Shown: positions 12,707-21,544 of the stretch, one piece after another
Layout of the letters: each line of letters starts with the position of its first letter
How positions within the stretch are numbered: position 1 is the stretch's first letter
DNA from: Cristatella mucedo
Taxonomy: Eukaryota; Bryozoa; Phylactolaemata; Cristatellidae
Assembly: GCA_009760855.2 (NCBI GenBank)
Contig: WPIO01000057.1
Span: 376,001 to 440,000, forward strand
Reading direction: 5' to 3'
Length of the DNA: 64,000 nucleotides
The notes under the pieces: generated by a model
What the model was told of the DNA's origin: nothing
What the model saw: only the letters and a program-made list of their open reading frames with translations
Databases searched by the model: none
Translations under genes and position numbers: made by a program

Positions 12707-15700
12707 AATTCTCTAAGGTAGCTTTATCAAGTGCATTATTATTATTATTATTATTATTTTCCAGGCACTGTTTAAGCTAGCTTCTAGCAGAGCCATTGGT
12801 TTTCCCAATTATTTTTTACTAGAGAGCTTTCTCAGTCCGAGCAAGTACTTAGTACTTATGTGAACCAAGTATCGCTTCGTCTCATTGCATGGCTGCATGT
12901 CCACGTTGGAGTTCATGGCATTGCAGGTGTACAGGAAAACCTATGGGGAGTATGTTGGCTTCACAATGTTTTCCGACAAGATATTGCTGTCGCTTGCCCG
13001 AAAGGTAATTGCTCTTTTGCCCCCTTCCTCACGGCTCCCATGGCAGATGATTGTGCTGCCATCACGGCTGCCCAGAAGTTGTCACTTCCTTATCGGATCT
13101 ACGTCAAATCAGGTGAAGCTTCCCGACGTCGAGTTCATAATGAACCTCGGCGACTGGCCACTTGAGAAGAACCTCGACAGGCCAATTCCCATTTTCTCGT
13201 GGTGCGGCTCCGACAGCACGGCGGACATCGTATTGCCAACATATGACATCACGGAGTCCACGCTTGGGTCCTTGAGCAGGTGAGCAAATGCCAGCCACCG
13301 CAAGGCCAGCGTAGGCTGGCAAAGCCACCAGGGGTCGTCCTAGCTATTGTGTCTGCTAGGGCTGGACTCATCTAACTCTTTGCCCCCATCTTGGTTTGGA
13401 AGCTGGACTGCAAAACGGTGCTCAGAGAGACGTGTCTTTCTCTGGAAATCCCAGTGCTTTGACAGCCTTCCCATGCTGCCCAAGTAGTTAGCGACATGGA
13501 ATCAGAATGCCTATGGCTCAGGTTCGAATCCTGCAGGTGGAAGGACTTTTTATTTTACCTTTTTGGGACCGTACTTTGAGGCGGCAGCCTGGAATGCTGC
13601 TTCAGCACGAGGGGCAAGATGGCAACCCAGTGGCCACGTCAGATAATCAGTCGGTATCATACGTTTTATTAGTGGAAACAGCTTGAGTCATCTATAAGCC
13701 TGCTACTTAACGGATCATGCTGCTGTTTAACTCTCTTCTTGCCAGATTGACTGCTGTCCACATTCGACGATGGCCCGGGAGGCCCTCTAGCGTCTGAGAA
13801 ACTTCAAAACTGCTTGTCTCGACTGCTTTATTCCAAGTCCTGCACCTCATTTTTAAAGAGTGCATCATAACATTTGGTGTGTGTGGTCCTCCATCTTCTA
13901 GCTATGAGCTCTTGCCCTCAATTATGAGTATCTGGGCTGGCGGCAGCACTAACCAAAGCTCACTGCATCTAGGAACTCTGGCAAGCCTTGAGTCATCTAT
14001 GACCATCATATAAGCGAGCTATTGTAGTCCTACTTACAGGCTCTTGCAATGATAGGCTCTAAAATAAGATGGCATTAGCTGGTCCATTCTCAGTGATTTT
14101 GACCACCGATCCTCACCACACAGGTGCCACTTCACATCCCGTCCTTGAAAATTTGCCAATATGGCCGGGCTGCAGGTGAATTGGAGTCTGCTATGAATAA
14201 AACCACAAGCCTCCAGGCGAAGGCCGGCTGGCTTCTGGTCGCAGTCTTTAGTCAAGACTGCCATCCGATGATACAGCCGAAATCAATGGTTAATTTTAGC
14301 CGGAGCTCGGCCATTTTCCCACCGGCTTCACACCGTGTAACCGTTGCAGGGCTTCGCTCGACGTGCTGTCGGTGCAGGGCAAGGCCGAGCCGGTGTGGAG
14401 CAAGAAGACGGCTAAGGGGTTCTGGCGCGGCCGCGACAGTCGACAGGAGCGGCTTGACCTGGTCGTCAAGGCGAGGCAGGGCAACAACAGCGATCTGCTG
14501 GATGCTGCCATGACCAATTTCTTCTTTTTCCCATACGACGAGAAGCTGTACGGACCCAAAGGCCAGCACGTCTCTTTCTTTGACTTTTTCAAGGTGAGCA
14601 CCTACGGCTCTGCCCCCGGCTTCTGGGCGCTCTACCTGCTCTCTGCCTATCCCCTGCTGCTTTCGACCCTGAACCGGAAGCGGCCAGAGAAGAACGCCAA
14701 TCTCAAGAGCAAGTTCGTGAAGCATCGTTGGTACTTGCCTGAATATCCATCATCATCCATCAGATTGGGCCATATTCTGGAAGACAGGCCTGGCGTTTGA
14801 TTTTTTTTACCAATGCGTGGAAGCGCTGGAAGAAAAGGTTTACTTCGTGCATGGCCACGTCGATCGGTCACAGACTGATGTATTCCCTATATATTAAATT
14901 AAGATTTTCCTTTTGTAATGGACTAAGGGCTTTCCCCTAGATATCCGACGCTCCCGCTGGCTTTCTTTCAATTTCCCCCAACCTAACCTATAAACCTGCC
15001 CCCAAAGTGTCAAAGCAGGAAACAAGACCCAAACAAGACGGGAAAATGACCACATAGACCTCCATTAATACAGCCGACTCCTCTTATAAGAATACGCCTG
15101 GGTTGGCAAATAGGCATTCTTGCATGCAGAGTAAACCCATATTTGGAGTGAGATTAATATTGGGACTAAATCTGGGACACAGAACTACTATTCTTATAAG
15201 TATAGTATTTCTATATTCAATATTCTTATGCACAGAGTCGACTGTATGTGACCTTCCTGAATTGCTATAGATGTATTAGGTCAGTAGCAGCAATAGCCAC
15301 TGCTTCCTGTAGTGTCTTTGATAACCCCCTCACGAAGTGATATTTTCTGGAAATTGGAGCAATCTGTTTCTGAGCAGATGCAGCACTACGTGGTTCTGCT
15401 GCTCGAGGCGAGATCGCCGTCATCATCTGCTGTCGGCGGATGAAGACGGTGATATTTTGGCTTGTGTAGCTCGGTAAGCAAATCCTTGCCTGTTGTCGTC
15501 TGAAAGGCTCATCTAACCACCGGTGGCTCGTTGCAGTACAAGTACCAAATCAACGTGGACGGTACGGTGGCCGCATACCGCTTTCCATACCTTCTGGCTG
15601 GTGGCTCGCTGGTGCTGAAGCAGGACTCACCGTTTTACGAGCATTTCTACAAGGACCTGGAACCGTGGAAACATTATGTTCCACTCGATTCGAAGCTATC

Positions 15701-17529
15701 GGACGTGCTCGAGAAGATCAAGTGGGCCAGGGACCACGACGACGAGGCGAGTGCATGTACTATATAACTTTAGGAGTCAATTCATATGTGGGGGTACGAT
15801 GCTACTCTGCTGTAATTAGTTGACAGTGATCCTTTTAGCTTAGTCTGTTGCTTTAGTAGTTCGCTCCAATCGTAAGAGGTTAGCCATCGGTGGCTAACCG
15901 GACGCAGGTTCATAAGTTGTTTTTAGAAGGAGCCGCTGTCTTGACTTGTGACACTCAGTATTTCGCGGCCTGACTTGCAGCATGATGGCACGTGTGATAC
16001 CTTGAATGCTGGCTTCATTCCGCAGGTACAAGCTTATGCTATATGTGCAGGTGACTTTCAATATTATAGACTGGGCTCATTGTTAGTTCTCCTGCTAATG
16101 TGAGCCCCTTATCTCAGTGCATCCAGTACTGCTGCTCGGGACGAGGTGAATGCATACTGAGGACTAACGAAGTACATTACGGTCGACCCTCGTCTATCGC
16201 GGTTAATCCGCTCCAGACTCTGCCGAAATAGGTGAATTTCCGCAAAGTAGGATTCTTTATTTCTAAATCAATTGTTTTCATAGTTAGAGCATAGAAGACC
16301 TGTTTATGACCCTCTAAATACTTTTTTTAACATTATCAGAGCCCTCCGGACTTGAAATAGCACCCCTTTAGTCACCATTACACTCGTCTTACCAAATATG
16401 TTAGACAAAATCAGAGAAAATAAGACATATTAGACGTTAAAAATATCGTATTATTATTGTACATTTAATTGCACACACACACAATTCTTATGCACAAACA
16501 CCAAGCTATGGACACGGCGCGTTTGGTGATGAAGCGATTAAGATGAAGAGATGTACTGCCCAGCAAAGAAGAGCAGAGTTACTGCTCCTCTGAAGGCCTG
16601 ATTTCAGTATTAGAGTTTCCAGGTGGTGCAGTATCTTCAACAGGTGCGTCGTCATCTTTTTCTGTGTTCCATGCATACAGTAATTTTAATTTTAATTGTA
16701 ATACAGGGTTATATAATTGACTCCGAAAAACGAGCACGAGCTATATCATTTTCACTATTTCGATCAACTTTTTACTGAATATAGACGTATTTAAAAAACC
16801 GCGATAGAAGGAAGCCGCGAAAGTCCCAGTGCAAAGTAGCAAGAGACGACTGTACTTATGGCTGCGGTTGGCAACCAGCCTTTGCACCCGGAATATTCTG
16901 TCACTCCCTTGCTGTTGCCTTCTCTCTTTCTCTCTGTCCTCTCACTGTTTCTGTCTTAGTACGTCGTCTCAGTTCTGTGTCATCTGTCTCTTCCTCTGGG
17001 TGTACATAGGCCTGAGTGTCACTGCCTCCCTATCAAGCATTGATCTCCTTGAAGATCCTTTTTCTGGCCTCCTTCAGGTCACTTTCACTTTCTTGCACCG
17101 AACGTCAACCTCACCGCCCACTTTGCGCCTAAGGTGTGCTCCAGCACCACTGCCTTCCGGTCAGCTTGCCATTCCTCGCAGACAATTGAAATCCTACGGG
17201 GATCTGGCCTTCAGTTGGTCTGCAGCAAAAGTCTAGAACTTCTGGCTTCAGTCATCACCTCTGCATTGAGTTGGCATCATCACCTGCATTGACTTTGCAT
17301 CATTTAAGTCTAATCCGAAGACAAATCTGTTCTACATTACTTTTACTGTGCCGCGGTGACTTTGTCTCATTTTGTTCCTGTGTGCTTAACTACATGATCT
17401 GGCGCACCTTACTTCCAAGAGGTCCTACTAACCAGCCCCCTGAGTGTCAGATTGTCTGCCTGTGCACGCCTTTCTCAGTGTACTACCTCTGTGCTTTTGC
17501 ATGATTGTCTACTCTCTCTCTCTCTCTCC

Positions 17530-17572
<43 letters not shown>

Positions 17573-20500
17573 TGGAAGTGCTGGTTGGCTTGACAGGTCG
17601 CAGGAATTGAATCTTTCATAAGGGGTAGCGGGAAGGGTTCAAAGGATTAGACTGTATCAGCGATCAATCAAAGAGGCCAAATTTAGGATACACCCAACTT
17701 GAAACTGATGCATTGGTGCTGTCACTCTTTAGGTCACTGAATGGTGCTGTGAGCCTAGCTCTGAGAAGGCGACCGTGTGCAATTCCGCAACGAGCTGAGA
17801 AACTTTGTGCCCCTTCCTGATGAAAACCGATCGTAGCAAAGAGCATTTCAAAACGCCTCACCGAACCGAACCTCGAGCAGTCAGGCGGCCCCGACTGGCT
17901 CCTACCTCTCTCGCTGAATTGCCGAGCTGGCGGGCAGGCTCGGTGGCCGTACTCGGCAGCCGGTGACCAGCACCCTCAGCCCAGTGCGCTCCATTGTTGC
18001 CCCTCTGACATGGCAGGACTGTGCGAGACTGTGCGAGAAAGCTCGAGTCTTAGGCTTGCTCGAGCAGTGTTCTCGTGGGCGCCCTGCCTGATGCTTTGAA
18101 AGTGCAGGGCTATGTGAAATACTCGGGCCCGTCATTCCTCGGTGGGGGAGAGGAGGGGCTGCTGCTGGAGATAGCCAGCCACGGCTGGAGAGCCTCCTCC
18201 TCCTCCTCTGGGCAGCAGGCGTTATCGCGGCCAAGTGCGCTCACAGTTGGTGCTCTCACGTGGTTTAGCTTCGGTAGGCGCTTTCCTCTGTAGGCTCATC
18301 GCATCGCCAAGCAAGGACAGGCCTTTGCCAGGGATCGCTTGACGCCAAACCACATCCTGTGCTACCACATCTCGTTGCTGCAGGTAGGCTCTCGGATCCG
18401 ATCATGTCACTCGAGCTCACGTCGTGGCTCAAGTCGTCTCAGCTCGAGCCAGCTCCAGTGGGTCGTGTATGCTCGAGGACAGTGCTAGCGAGCAGCAGCT
18501 CGCCCAGCTTGCCTCTATGCCAATCAGAACGGTCGTGCAACTCTGCGGCTAGGCTACCTAATCGCCACACACAGACTGGATTTTGAATTTCATGGGCTCA
18601 ATAGTGAGGCGACTCCAGCATCTGGTTGGCATTTGCGATGATGATGATGATGGCACGCGAGGCTTGGAGATGTAGCTTGCAATGGGGCATCGCCGTAAGA
18701 TGCGATCGCTCGTGCAGGCTTTACGCAGTTACAAATTGAATACCGCATAAACTTTTAATGCATGCCCAAGTTGTCAAGACCTTCTGCTGTTGTACCCTCG
18801 AGATCTTACTGGGCCAATCCTGAAGTAGCGGACTCTGTTTTGCCAACCGCAAGAGGTAGTGCTTGCCGTTCAGGCTCTCCTGCTGCTATACAAATGAGGC
18901 TTTTAAATCAGCTAGCATTTAGTTATTTGATTTAATTTTGTTTTAATCTTAGATAATCCAATGCTGCAAGTAACCGACAGACGACTGCCATTGACAGGCT
19001 GTAGCTTTCAGCCTATTGATTATTTGCATTCTCATCTGTAGAGCACGGTGTCAGAATGCCCAATTGGTATTAGGCCCAATGTCGGCTAGCTCTTTAAATA
19101 TGCAGTATTTTGTTTTGCATTGGCCGGCCATGGTCGATGAATAGATGCTTCCTTTTAGTCAGCTCATGGCCACCTCTGTAGCTCACTGCTGCCCAGTAGA
19201 GTGATGTCTAGGTTTGCTGCTACCCCCTCTGAAGAGCTCGGTGCCTTTTTTATAATCAAGTACACTGTTCAATGTCAATCTAAAAAATATGCCCCACCCG
19301 GACGTACTGCTAGCCGAGTGCTCAGCGCGATTTCATTGACTGTGGCCCATACTTGAGGCTGGGTGGCAGGGCATTAAATAATAGGAGCGAATCGTTGGTA
19401 CACTACATCAGCAGGTTATGTCTACTGGGATTTAATCAGTGGTTTCTGTGTTCTGATTATTGGGAACAGTTTGTGTCACATTGTATGGCTAGGCGGTATG
19501 GAAGCCTAAGTCGTGCGATACTCTGGTGGTTGATTTGCTCTTCAGACCTAGAGTAAAGAGAGTTGAGTTGTGCCAGAGGCTTTGTGCCAGGCAGTTCAGC
19601 TTCGGTTTGAGACTATTGCCACAGTTATTGTATGCTGCTCGTGGTGCTGGACACCTGTAACTCTGTATGGCTGTTGAATTGACTGCTCTGTGCCGAGGGT
19701 CTTGAATCGGTTTCTTAAGATATGGGTGCTCCCCTGAGCTGCAATGTTCCTTTGCTGTCCGCCTACCTGCTTGTATTGGTGCTGTACCTGCAGGTTGACA
19801 GCTGTGATTCGAAGCAGAGGTTTCACCAGCTTAATTGGTGCGAGGCAGCAAGGACTAGTACCGCTGTGAGCGTAGTGTTTACTGCCTATTGGGATGTGCC
19901 AAAGCCGATACAACACGTTTCCTAGTAGCGCTAAAGCTAGTTTGGCCCAGCGATTAAGGTGCTTACCTCGACCAAGGTCAAGGTGAATGCATTTGACGGC
20001 CGAGGTCTTGGGCTCGAGCCGCGTGGCATATGTGAAGTGACTAAATTGAGATTACATTTCCTTAGGGTGCTATACAAATGAATTATATTTATTTAGAAGC
20101 CTGCCTAGGGGCATGATTCAGAACCGTAATGGCAGCTTCACTCGTATGAGCACATTTTGAGTTTTGCTTGGGGTTAACACCTTCGGTACAGATCCACAGA
20201 ACTAGGACGGCCTTCAGGATGGTCTCTTTCTGCTGATGATATCACCGTGTGCAGCTTTTGGTAGAAACTTTTCAGGCTGTTTTATAATACTGGATTCTTC
20301 TGCTGTTCTAATTTATGTTCTTTGTTGAAGGAATTCGCACAGTTACTTGAAGGAGGTTCGATCGAGGTGCGGCCAGGTATGCAGGTGGTCCCACAACCTA
20401 CAGAGGAATCCGAATGCTCGTGTTTGAACGCCCTACAAATATCTATGCCTCAAAGCTCGTCTGGGGCAAAAGTAAGATCATGCGACTTTCCTGCGACATT

Positions 20501-20634
20501 TTCCCCTTCATTTTAATTACTTGTAATCATTTTAATTCAATTGATAAGCACAAGAGTTACCACCCATAATTATGTGCATCCTGAACCGATTTGGTTATGA
20601 TTTTTAGGTGGATCAGCTCAAAACTGAACTATGA
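5376..20634 (+). CDS. POGLUT2/3-like: protein O-glucosyltransferase 2/3 (KDELC-type, CAP10 domain), 3' part of a spliced gene
   Basis: Family role: ER-lumen enzymes that transfer glucose from UDP-glucose to serine of EGF-like repeats (Notch, fibrillins). Seen: exons 5376-5590, 12927-13004, 13113-13279, 14350-14593, 15537-15746, 18294-18383, 20331-20471 and 20608-20634 join in frame into 390 codons. In order they encode the Cys-rich linker (ENCYCP), [77 protein letters not shown], and a KTEL C-terminus. Human POGLUT2 is 502 residues, so about 110-120 N-terminal residues (signal peptide, filamin domain) are missing, presumably upstream of the window. No stops or frameshifts are seen. Introns range from 108 bp to 7.3 kb and carry LINE, SINE and MITE insertions. 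One intron appears to be GC-AG. Whether it is the POGLUT2 or POGLUT3 orthologue, or an ancestral single gene, cannot be decided here. Confidence 0.95.
6080..6365. repeat. TA-rich minisatellite, two 142-bp units
   Basis: Two copies of a unit beginning CACACACCGAGTATACCTAC (at about 6085 and 6227) are each followed by long TATATG/TATACA arrays. It lies inside POGLUT intron a. Confidence 0.9.
6460..7166 (+). pseudogene. L2-A LINE RT fragment, decayed
   Basis: Diverged RT sequence in the order of the intact L2-A copy: [20 protein letters not shown] (nearly in frame 6520-6585), the CCTCAGGGCTCTGTGCTTGG block, a TATGCAGATGACAG block corresponding to YADD, then the NLGVLF region. It stops abruptly at 7166, where a minus-strand L2-A tail begins. 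It has multiple stops. Confidence 0.85.
7167..7900 (-). mobile_element. L2-A LINE copy with internal deletion
   Basis: Minus-strand copy: (TAA)n tail at 7168-7193, conserved 3' UTR, the end of the RT ORF, then a jump at about 7547 to RT core sequence (YADD region at 7560-7580, [20 protein letters not shown] at 7800-7865). Compared with the copy at 44946-47290, about 675 bp are missing. Remaining RT frames are 72 and 107 residues. Confidence 0.92.
7901..8464. other. unassigned stretch in intron a
   Basis: No repeat family or exon was recognised. Confidence 0.4.
8465..8610 (-). mobile_element. L2-A LINE 3'-end fragment
   Basis: Degenerate (AATA) tail, then CTCAGACAACTCAATCTCTT, CATTTGGTGCAAAGG and an ACATGGTTAGGGG block, in the order of the L2-A 3' UTR on the minus strand. 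It breaks off at about 8605. Confidence 0.8.
8611..9029. other. unassigned stretch in intron a
   Basis: No exon or repeat family was recognised. A weak GAGAGAGAAG purine run lies near 8770-8815. Confidence 0.35.
9030..9800. mobile_element. L2-A LINE with inverted 5' segment
   Basis: 9030-9270 matches the L2-A 3' UTR and ORF end on the minus strand. 9335-9790 matches L2-A RT on the plus strand ([51 protein letters not shown]). The two parts face opposite ways around a roughly 65-bp junction. The (ATT)n tail is absent. Confidence 0.8.
9800..10110 (+). pseudogene. third LINE family (L2-C) RT C-terminal fragment
   Basis: Broken frames contain [10 protein letters not shown] (compare APAYLSEIL of L2-A) and, downstream, [15 protein letters not shown] (compare LKTYLFRTAF). 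Wording and base sequence differ from both L2-A and L2-B. A related fragment lies at 17040-17345. Confidence 0.55.
10258..10325. repeat. (GT)n microsatellite
   Basis: A GT run with a few TATG and TGCG interruptions inside intron a. Confidence 0.95.
10340..11185. other. unassigned stretch with a short (GA)n at 10631-10655
   Basis: Part of intron a. Frames of 115 (+) and 134 (-) residues overlap at 10757-11207 but match no family I know and are probably chance. Confidence 0.35.
11186..11472 (+). mobile_element. L2-B LINE 3' end
   Basis: Colinear with the end of the 22733-25815 copy: ACTACTCTCCTACTGCCGAC, GCGGTCCTGAGCTGCTACTT, CTATACAAAACTCTCCTGCG and the terminal GACGGAGATACATTACATTA. Confidence 0.93.
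11700..12764 (+). pseudogene. L2-A LINE, 3' half, plus strand
   Basis: Begins in the IDDI(R/C)(S/T)WM(A) region, runs through [52 protein letters not shown] and the 3' UTR to (ATT)n at 12739-12757. Frameshifts and stops break the ORF (for example near 12060). A (GA)n expansion at 12676-12703 sits inside the usually conserved 3' terminal block. Confidence 0.93.
12927..13004 (+). CDS. POGLUT2/3-like: POGLUT exon b
   Basis: The acceptor is TTGCAG at 12921-12926 and the donor AAAG|GTAATT at 13005. Its 26 codons read [25 protein letters not shown], the counterpart of the human segment that follows DNKV. Both ends are on codon boundaries. The preceding intron (7336 bp) is the longest of the gene and holds most of the LINE insertions. 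Confidence 0.95.
13113..13279 (+). CDS. POGLUT2/3-like: POGLUT exon c
   Basis: Follows a 108-bp intron (acceptor TCAG at 13109-13112; donor AG|GTGAGC at 13280). It encodes [19 protein letters not shown], then [20 protein letters not shown] and ITESTLGSL, the strongly conserved NLGDWPLE and SWCGS segments of the transferase fold. It ends after two bases of an Arg codon completed by exon d. Confidence 0.96.
13477..13560 (+). repeat. tRNA-like fragment (SINE head)
   Basis: A CAAGTAGTTAGCGACATGG A-box-like stretch and a canonical GGTTCGAATCC B box at 13523-13533. No acceptor-stem pairing or full cloverleaf was seen, so this is more likely a SINE head than a tRNA gene. Confidence 0.4.
13561..14349. 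other. POGLUT intron c, unassigned
   Basis: Most of intron 13280-14349. No repeat family was recognised. It ends with the acceptor GTTGCAG. Confidence 0.5.
14350..14593 (+). CDS. POGLUT2/3-like: POGLUT exon d (WRGRDSR core)
   Basis: The acceptor CAG is at 14347-14349 and the donor AAG|GTGAGC at 14594. With the AG carried over from exon c it reads [20 protein letters not shown], then [48 protein letters not shown]. These are the sugar-nucleotide-binding core motifs of the CAP10 family. Reading through the donor gives a roughly 70-codon extension (a long hydrophobic frame to 14800), which is intronic. Confidence 0.97.
14594..15536. other. POGLUT intron d, unassigned
   Basis: A 943-bp GT-AG intron. 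The last 40 bases are pyrimidine-rich with acceptor TTGCAG. No mobile element was recognised. Confidence 0.6.
15537..15746 (+). CDS. POGLUT2/3-like: POGLUT exon e
   Basis: Its 70 codons read [50 protein letters not shown] and [13 protein letters not shown]. The GTVAAYR-PYLL segment is the most conserved part of the family. The exon is best ended after GAG at 15746, with GCGAGT as donor, because this alone keeps frame with the next exon and yields the family sequence DDEA-RIAK. Confidence 0.95.
15747..15752 (+). other. GC splice donor of a GC-AG intron
   Basis: GAG|GCGAGT fits the GC-donor consensus AG|GCRAGT. The nearby GT at 15751 (GCGA|GTGCAT) would put exon f out of frame. The intron runs to TAG at 18291-18293. 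Confidence 0.8.
15878..15899. repeat. perfect 9-bp hairpin
   Basis: GGTTAGCCA, a TCGG loop, then TGGCTAACC. It lies in the GC-AG intron about 130 bp after the donor. No function is assigned. Confidence 0.6.
16180..16852. mobile_element. non-autonomous pogo/Tigger-like DNA transposon (MITE)
   Basis: It starts CGGTCGACCCTCG and ends, in reverse complement, CAGTCGTCTCTTG. Both ends also carry TATCGCGGTT-type sequence further in, giving imperfect terminal inverted repeats. A TA dinucleotide flanks each side (16178-16179 and 16853-16854), as expected for Tc1/mariner-superfamily targets. The 673-bp interior is AT-rich and has no transposase frame. The TIR style (CAGTCG-CCCTCG, ATCGCGG) is that of pogo/Tigger families. 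Confidence 0.75.
17040..17345 (+). pseudogene. L2-C LINE RT C-terminal fragment
   Basis: Broken frames include [20 protein letters not shown] (compare [15 protein letters not shown] of L2-A) followed by a Trp-Asn block and [15 protein letters not shown]. The parallel with 9800-10110 suggests a third LINE lineage. Confidence 0.6.
17509..17571. repeat. (CT)n microsatellite
   Basis: A CT run with one CCTAT interruption. Confidence 0.95.
17572..18293. other. end of the GC-AG intron, unassigned
   Basis: GC-richer than the rest of the intron. No element was recognised. A TCC run lies near 18198-18215. It ends in the pyrimidine-rich acceptor CTTTCCTCTGTAG. Confidence 0.5.
18294..18383 (+). CDS. 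POGLUT2/3-like: POGLUT exon f
   Basis: Its 30 codons begin [16 protein letters not shown] and end [10 protein letters not shown]; the donor is CAG|GTAGGC at 18384. It corresponds to the human AKKIAKAGQEFAR-to-KLFQ segment, the last helices of the transferase domain. Both ends are on codon boundaries. Confidence 0.95.
18384..18835. other. start of POGLUT intron f, unassigned
   Basis: No exon or repeat was recognised, apart from a short GAT run near 18639-18652. Confidence 0.4.
18836..18935 (+). mobile_element. SINE1 3' half
   Basis: TTTGCCAACCGCAAGAGG, TTCAGGCTCTCCTGCTGC, TATACAAATGAGGCTTTTAA and ATCAGCTAGCATTTA match the SINE1 body and tail. The tRNA-like head is missing. Confidence 0.75.
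18936..19937. other. POGLUT intron f, unassigned
   Basis: No repeat family or exon was recognised. A 67-codon frame at 19722-19925 (+) overlaps a 106-codon minus frame; neither is recognisable. Confidence 0.4.
19938..20095 (+). mobile_element. SINE2 (tRNA-derived) copy
   Basis: A-box-like TTTGGCCCAGCGATTAAGGT, a B-box-like GGGCTCGAGCC, then ATTGAGATTACATTTCCTTA, GGGTGCTATACAAATGAATT and an ATTTATTTA tail. It is one of the best-preserved copies. Confidence 0.85.
20331..20471 (+). CDS. POGLUT2/3-like: POGLUT exon g
   Basis: The acceptor is TTGAAG at 20325-20330 and the donor AAA|GTAAGA at 20472. It encodes [36 protein letters not shown] and a Ser/Gln-rich stretch ending SSSGAK. This corresponds to the human sequence YANLQ through REGM, VEPQTED and the CTC motif near the C-terminus. 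If the donor is skipped the frame continues to a stop at 20514 and lacks an ER-retention motif. Confidence 0.92.
20608..20634 (+). CDS. POGLUT2/3-like: POGLUT terminal exon h (KTEL ER-retention signal)
   Basis: After a 136-bp intron (donor GTAAGA, acceptor GATTTTTAG at 20599-20607), eight codons VDQLKTEL and a TGA follow in the exact frame left by exon g. KTEL is a KDEL-type luminal ER-retrieval signal and is the expected ending for a KDELC family protein. The exon is too short to judge by composition; the phase match and the motif are the evidence. Confidence 0.85.
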   Translation: MDQLKTEL

Positions 20635-21430
20635 TTGATCCTGTCTCAGTGGAAGTTTGAATGTCTCAAGTAATTTGTCCAGGACTACACTACTTCGGTT
20701 CCACCTACTTGTAAGCTGATGGGATGGAGAGATCGGCACAATGCACATAGCGTGGAACGTTTATTGAAAAATAGGGAATAGTTTTGGCTTACCACTAATT
20801 ATGCGTGCCATCAAAGACTTGTGCAATGATCTCGATGGCATGTTAGCCGATCTCATCTGGTGCTGTGATCATTTGAACCTCAAAGGACCGGCAGCTGCCA
20901 ATGAAGTCAGTCGAGGAGAGACCATCTGGCTTGATTATTCGTGCTGCTCTGCTAGTAATGTTACATCACCAACATTTTTCACTGCCTAATGTACTTTGGG
21001 TATTGTAGCAGACATAAATAACTCGACTGTATTCTCATTGAACAGGAGCCTAGCCCAGGCAGTGACCTCGTAACCGCCGGATGTGACCCGATGAAGCCAT
21101 AGCTGCCATTGAGGGGGGCCACCAACAAAAAAAGAACCTTTCCCACTTGATCTGCAAGCAAAGGAAAGCACGGCTGGGACATATGGCGCCGGCTGAGATA
21201 TCTTAAGATACTGATGAGGTATCTTCTCAGTATGTAGTCCTCATATCAGTGAGGCCGGTTCTTGTGTAAGCTCATTCGCCCTTCCTTGCCTCAAGACCGG
21301 CCTCTGGATATGGCTGGCTGATGCCACAACTGCCTGCTTCTTGCCCTGCTAACTACATGCAGTTCTTTAATCTGTAATTTTGGTCTGGTATTTAACCTAC
21401 TTGTCCTGCCTGTTCCCGTGCATTTTTGCA
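20635..21430 (+). other. probable POGLUT 3' UTR
   Basis: No repeat family was recognised before the candidate poly(A) signal. A 62-codon frame at 20801-20989 and minus frames at 20979-21182 match nothing I know. Confidence 0.5.
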
Positions 21431-21436
21431 AATAAA
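21431..21436 (+). terminator. candidate polyadenylation signal AATAAA
   Basis: AATAAA lies about 800 bp after the KTEL stop and just before the next LINE cluster, so it is a plausible end of the POGLUT transcript. Confidence 0.45.
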
Positions 21437-21544
21437 TTTTGAATTGCACGAGTACTGAGCCGTGCTTATTAGAGTGACAGTCGCAGATATCTCGATTCGT
21501 ACTTTGCCAGTTAAATGCTTACACGATTGTATGTGTATACAACA

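Noticed and set aside
13477-13560. tRNA gene
   Set aside because: It has a B box but no complete cloverleaf; probably a SINE head.
14594-14800. C-terminal extension of POGLUT exon d (hydrophobic frame)
   Set aside because: It lies past a consensus donor (AAG|GTGAGC), and the next family-matching exon resumes in phase from that donor.
20472-20516. POGLUT C-terminus by read-through of exon g
   Set aside because: It ends without an ER-retention motif and passes a consensus GTAAGA donor; the spliced KTEL ending fits the family better.
21047-21105. Alternative POGLUT last exon after TTGAACAG
   Set aside because: Phase-compatible, but encodes no retention motif and lies beyond the KTEL exon.
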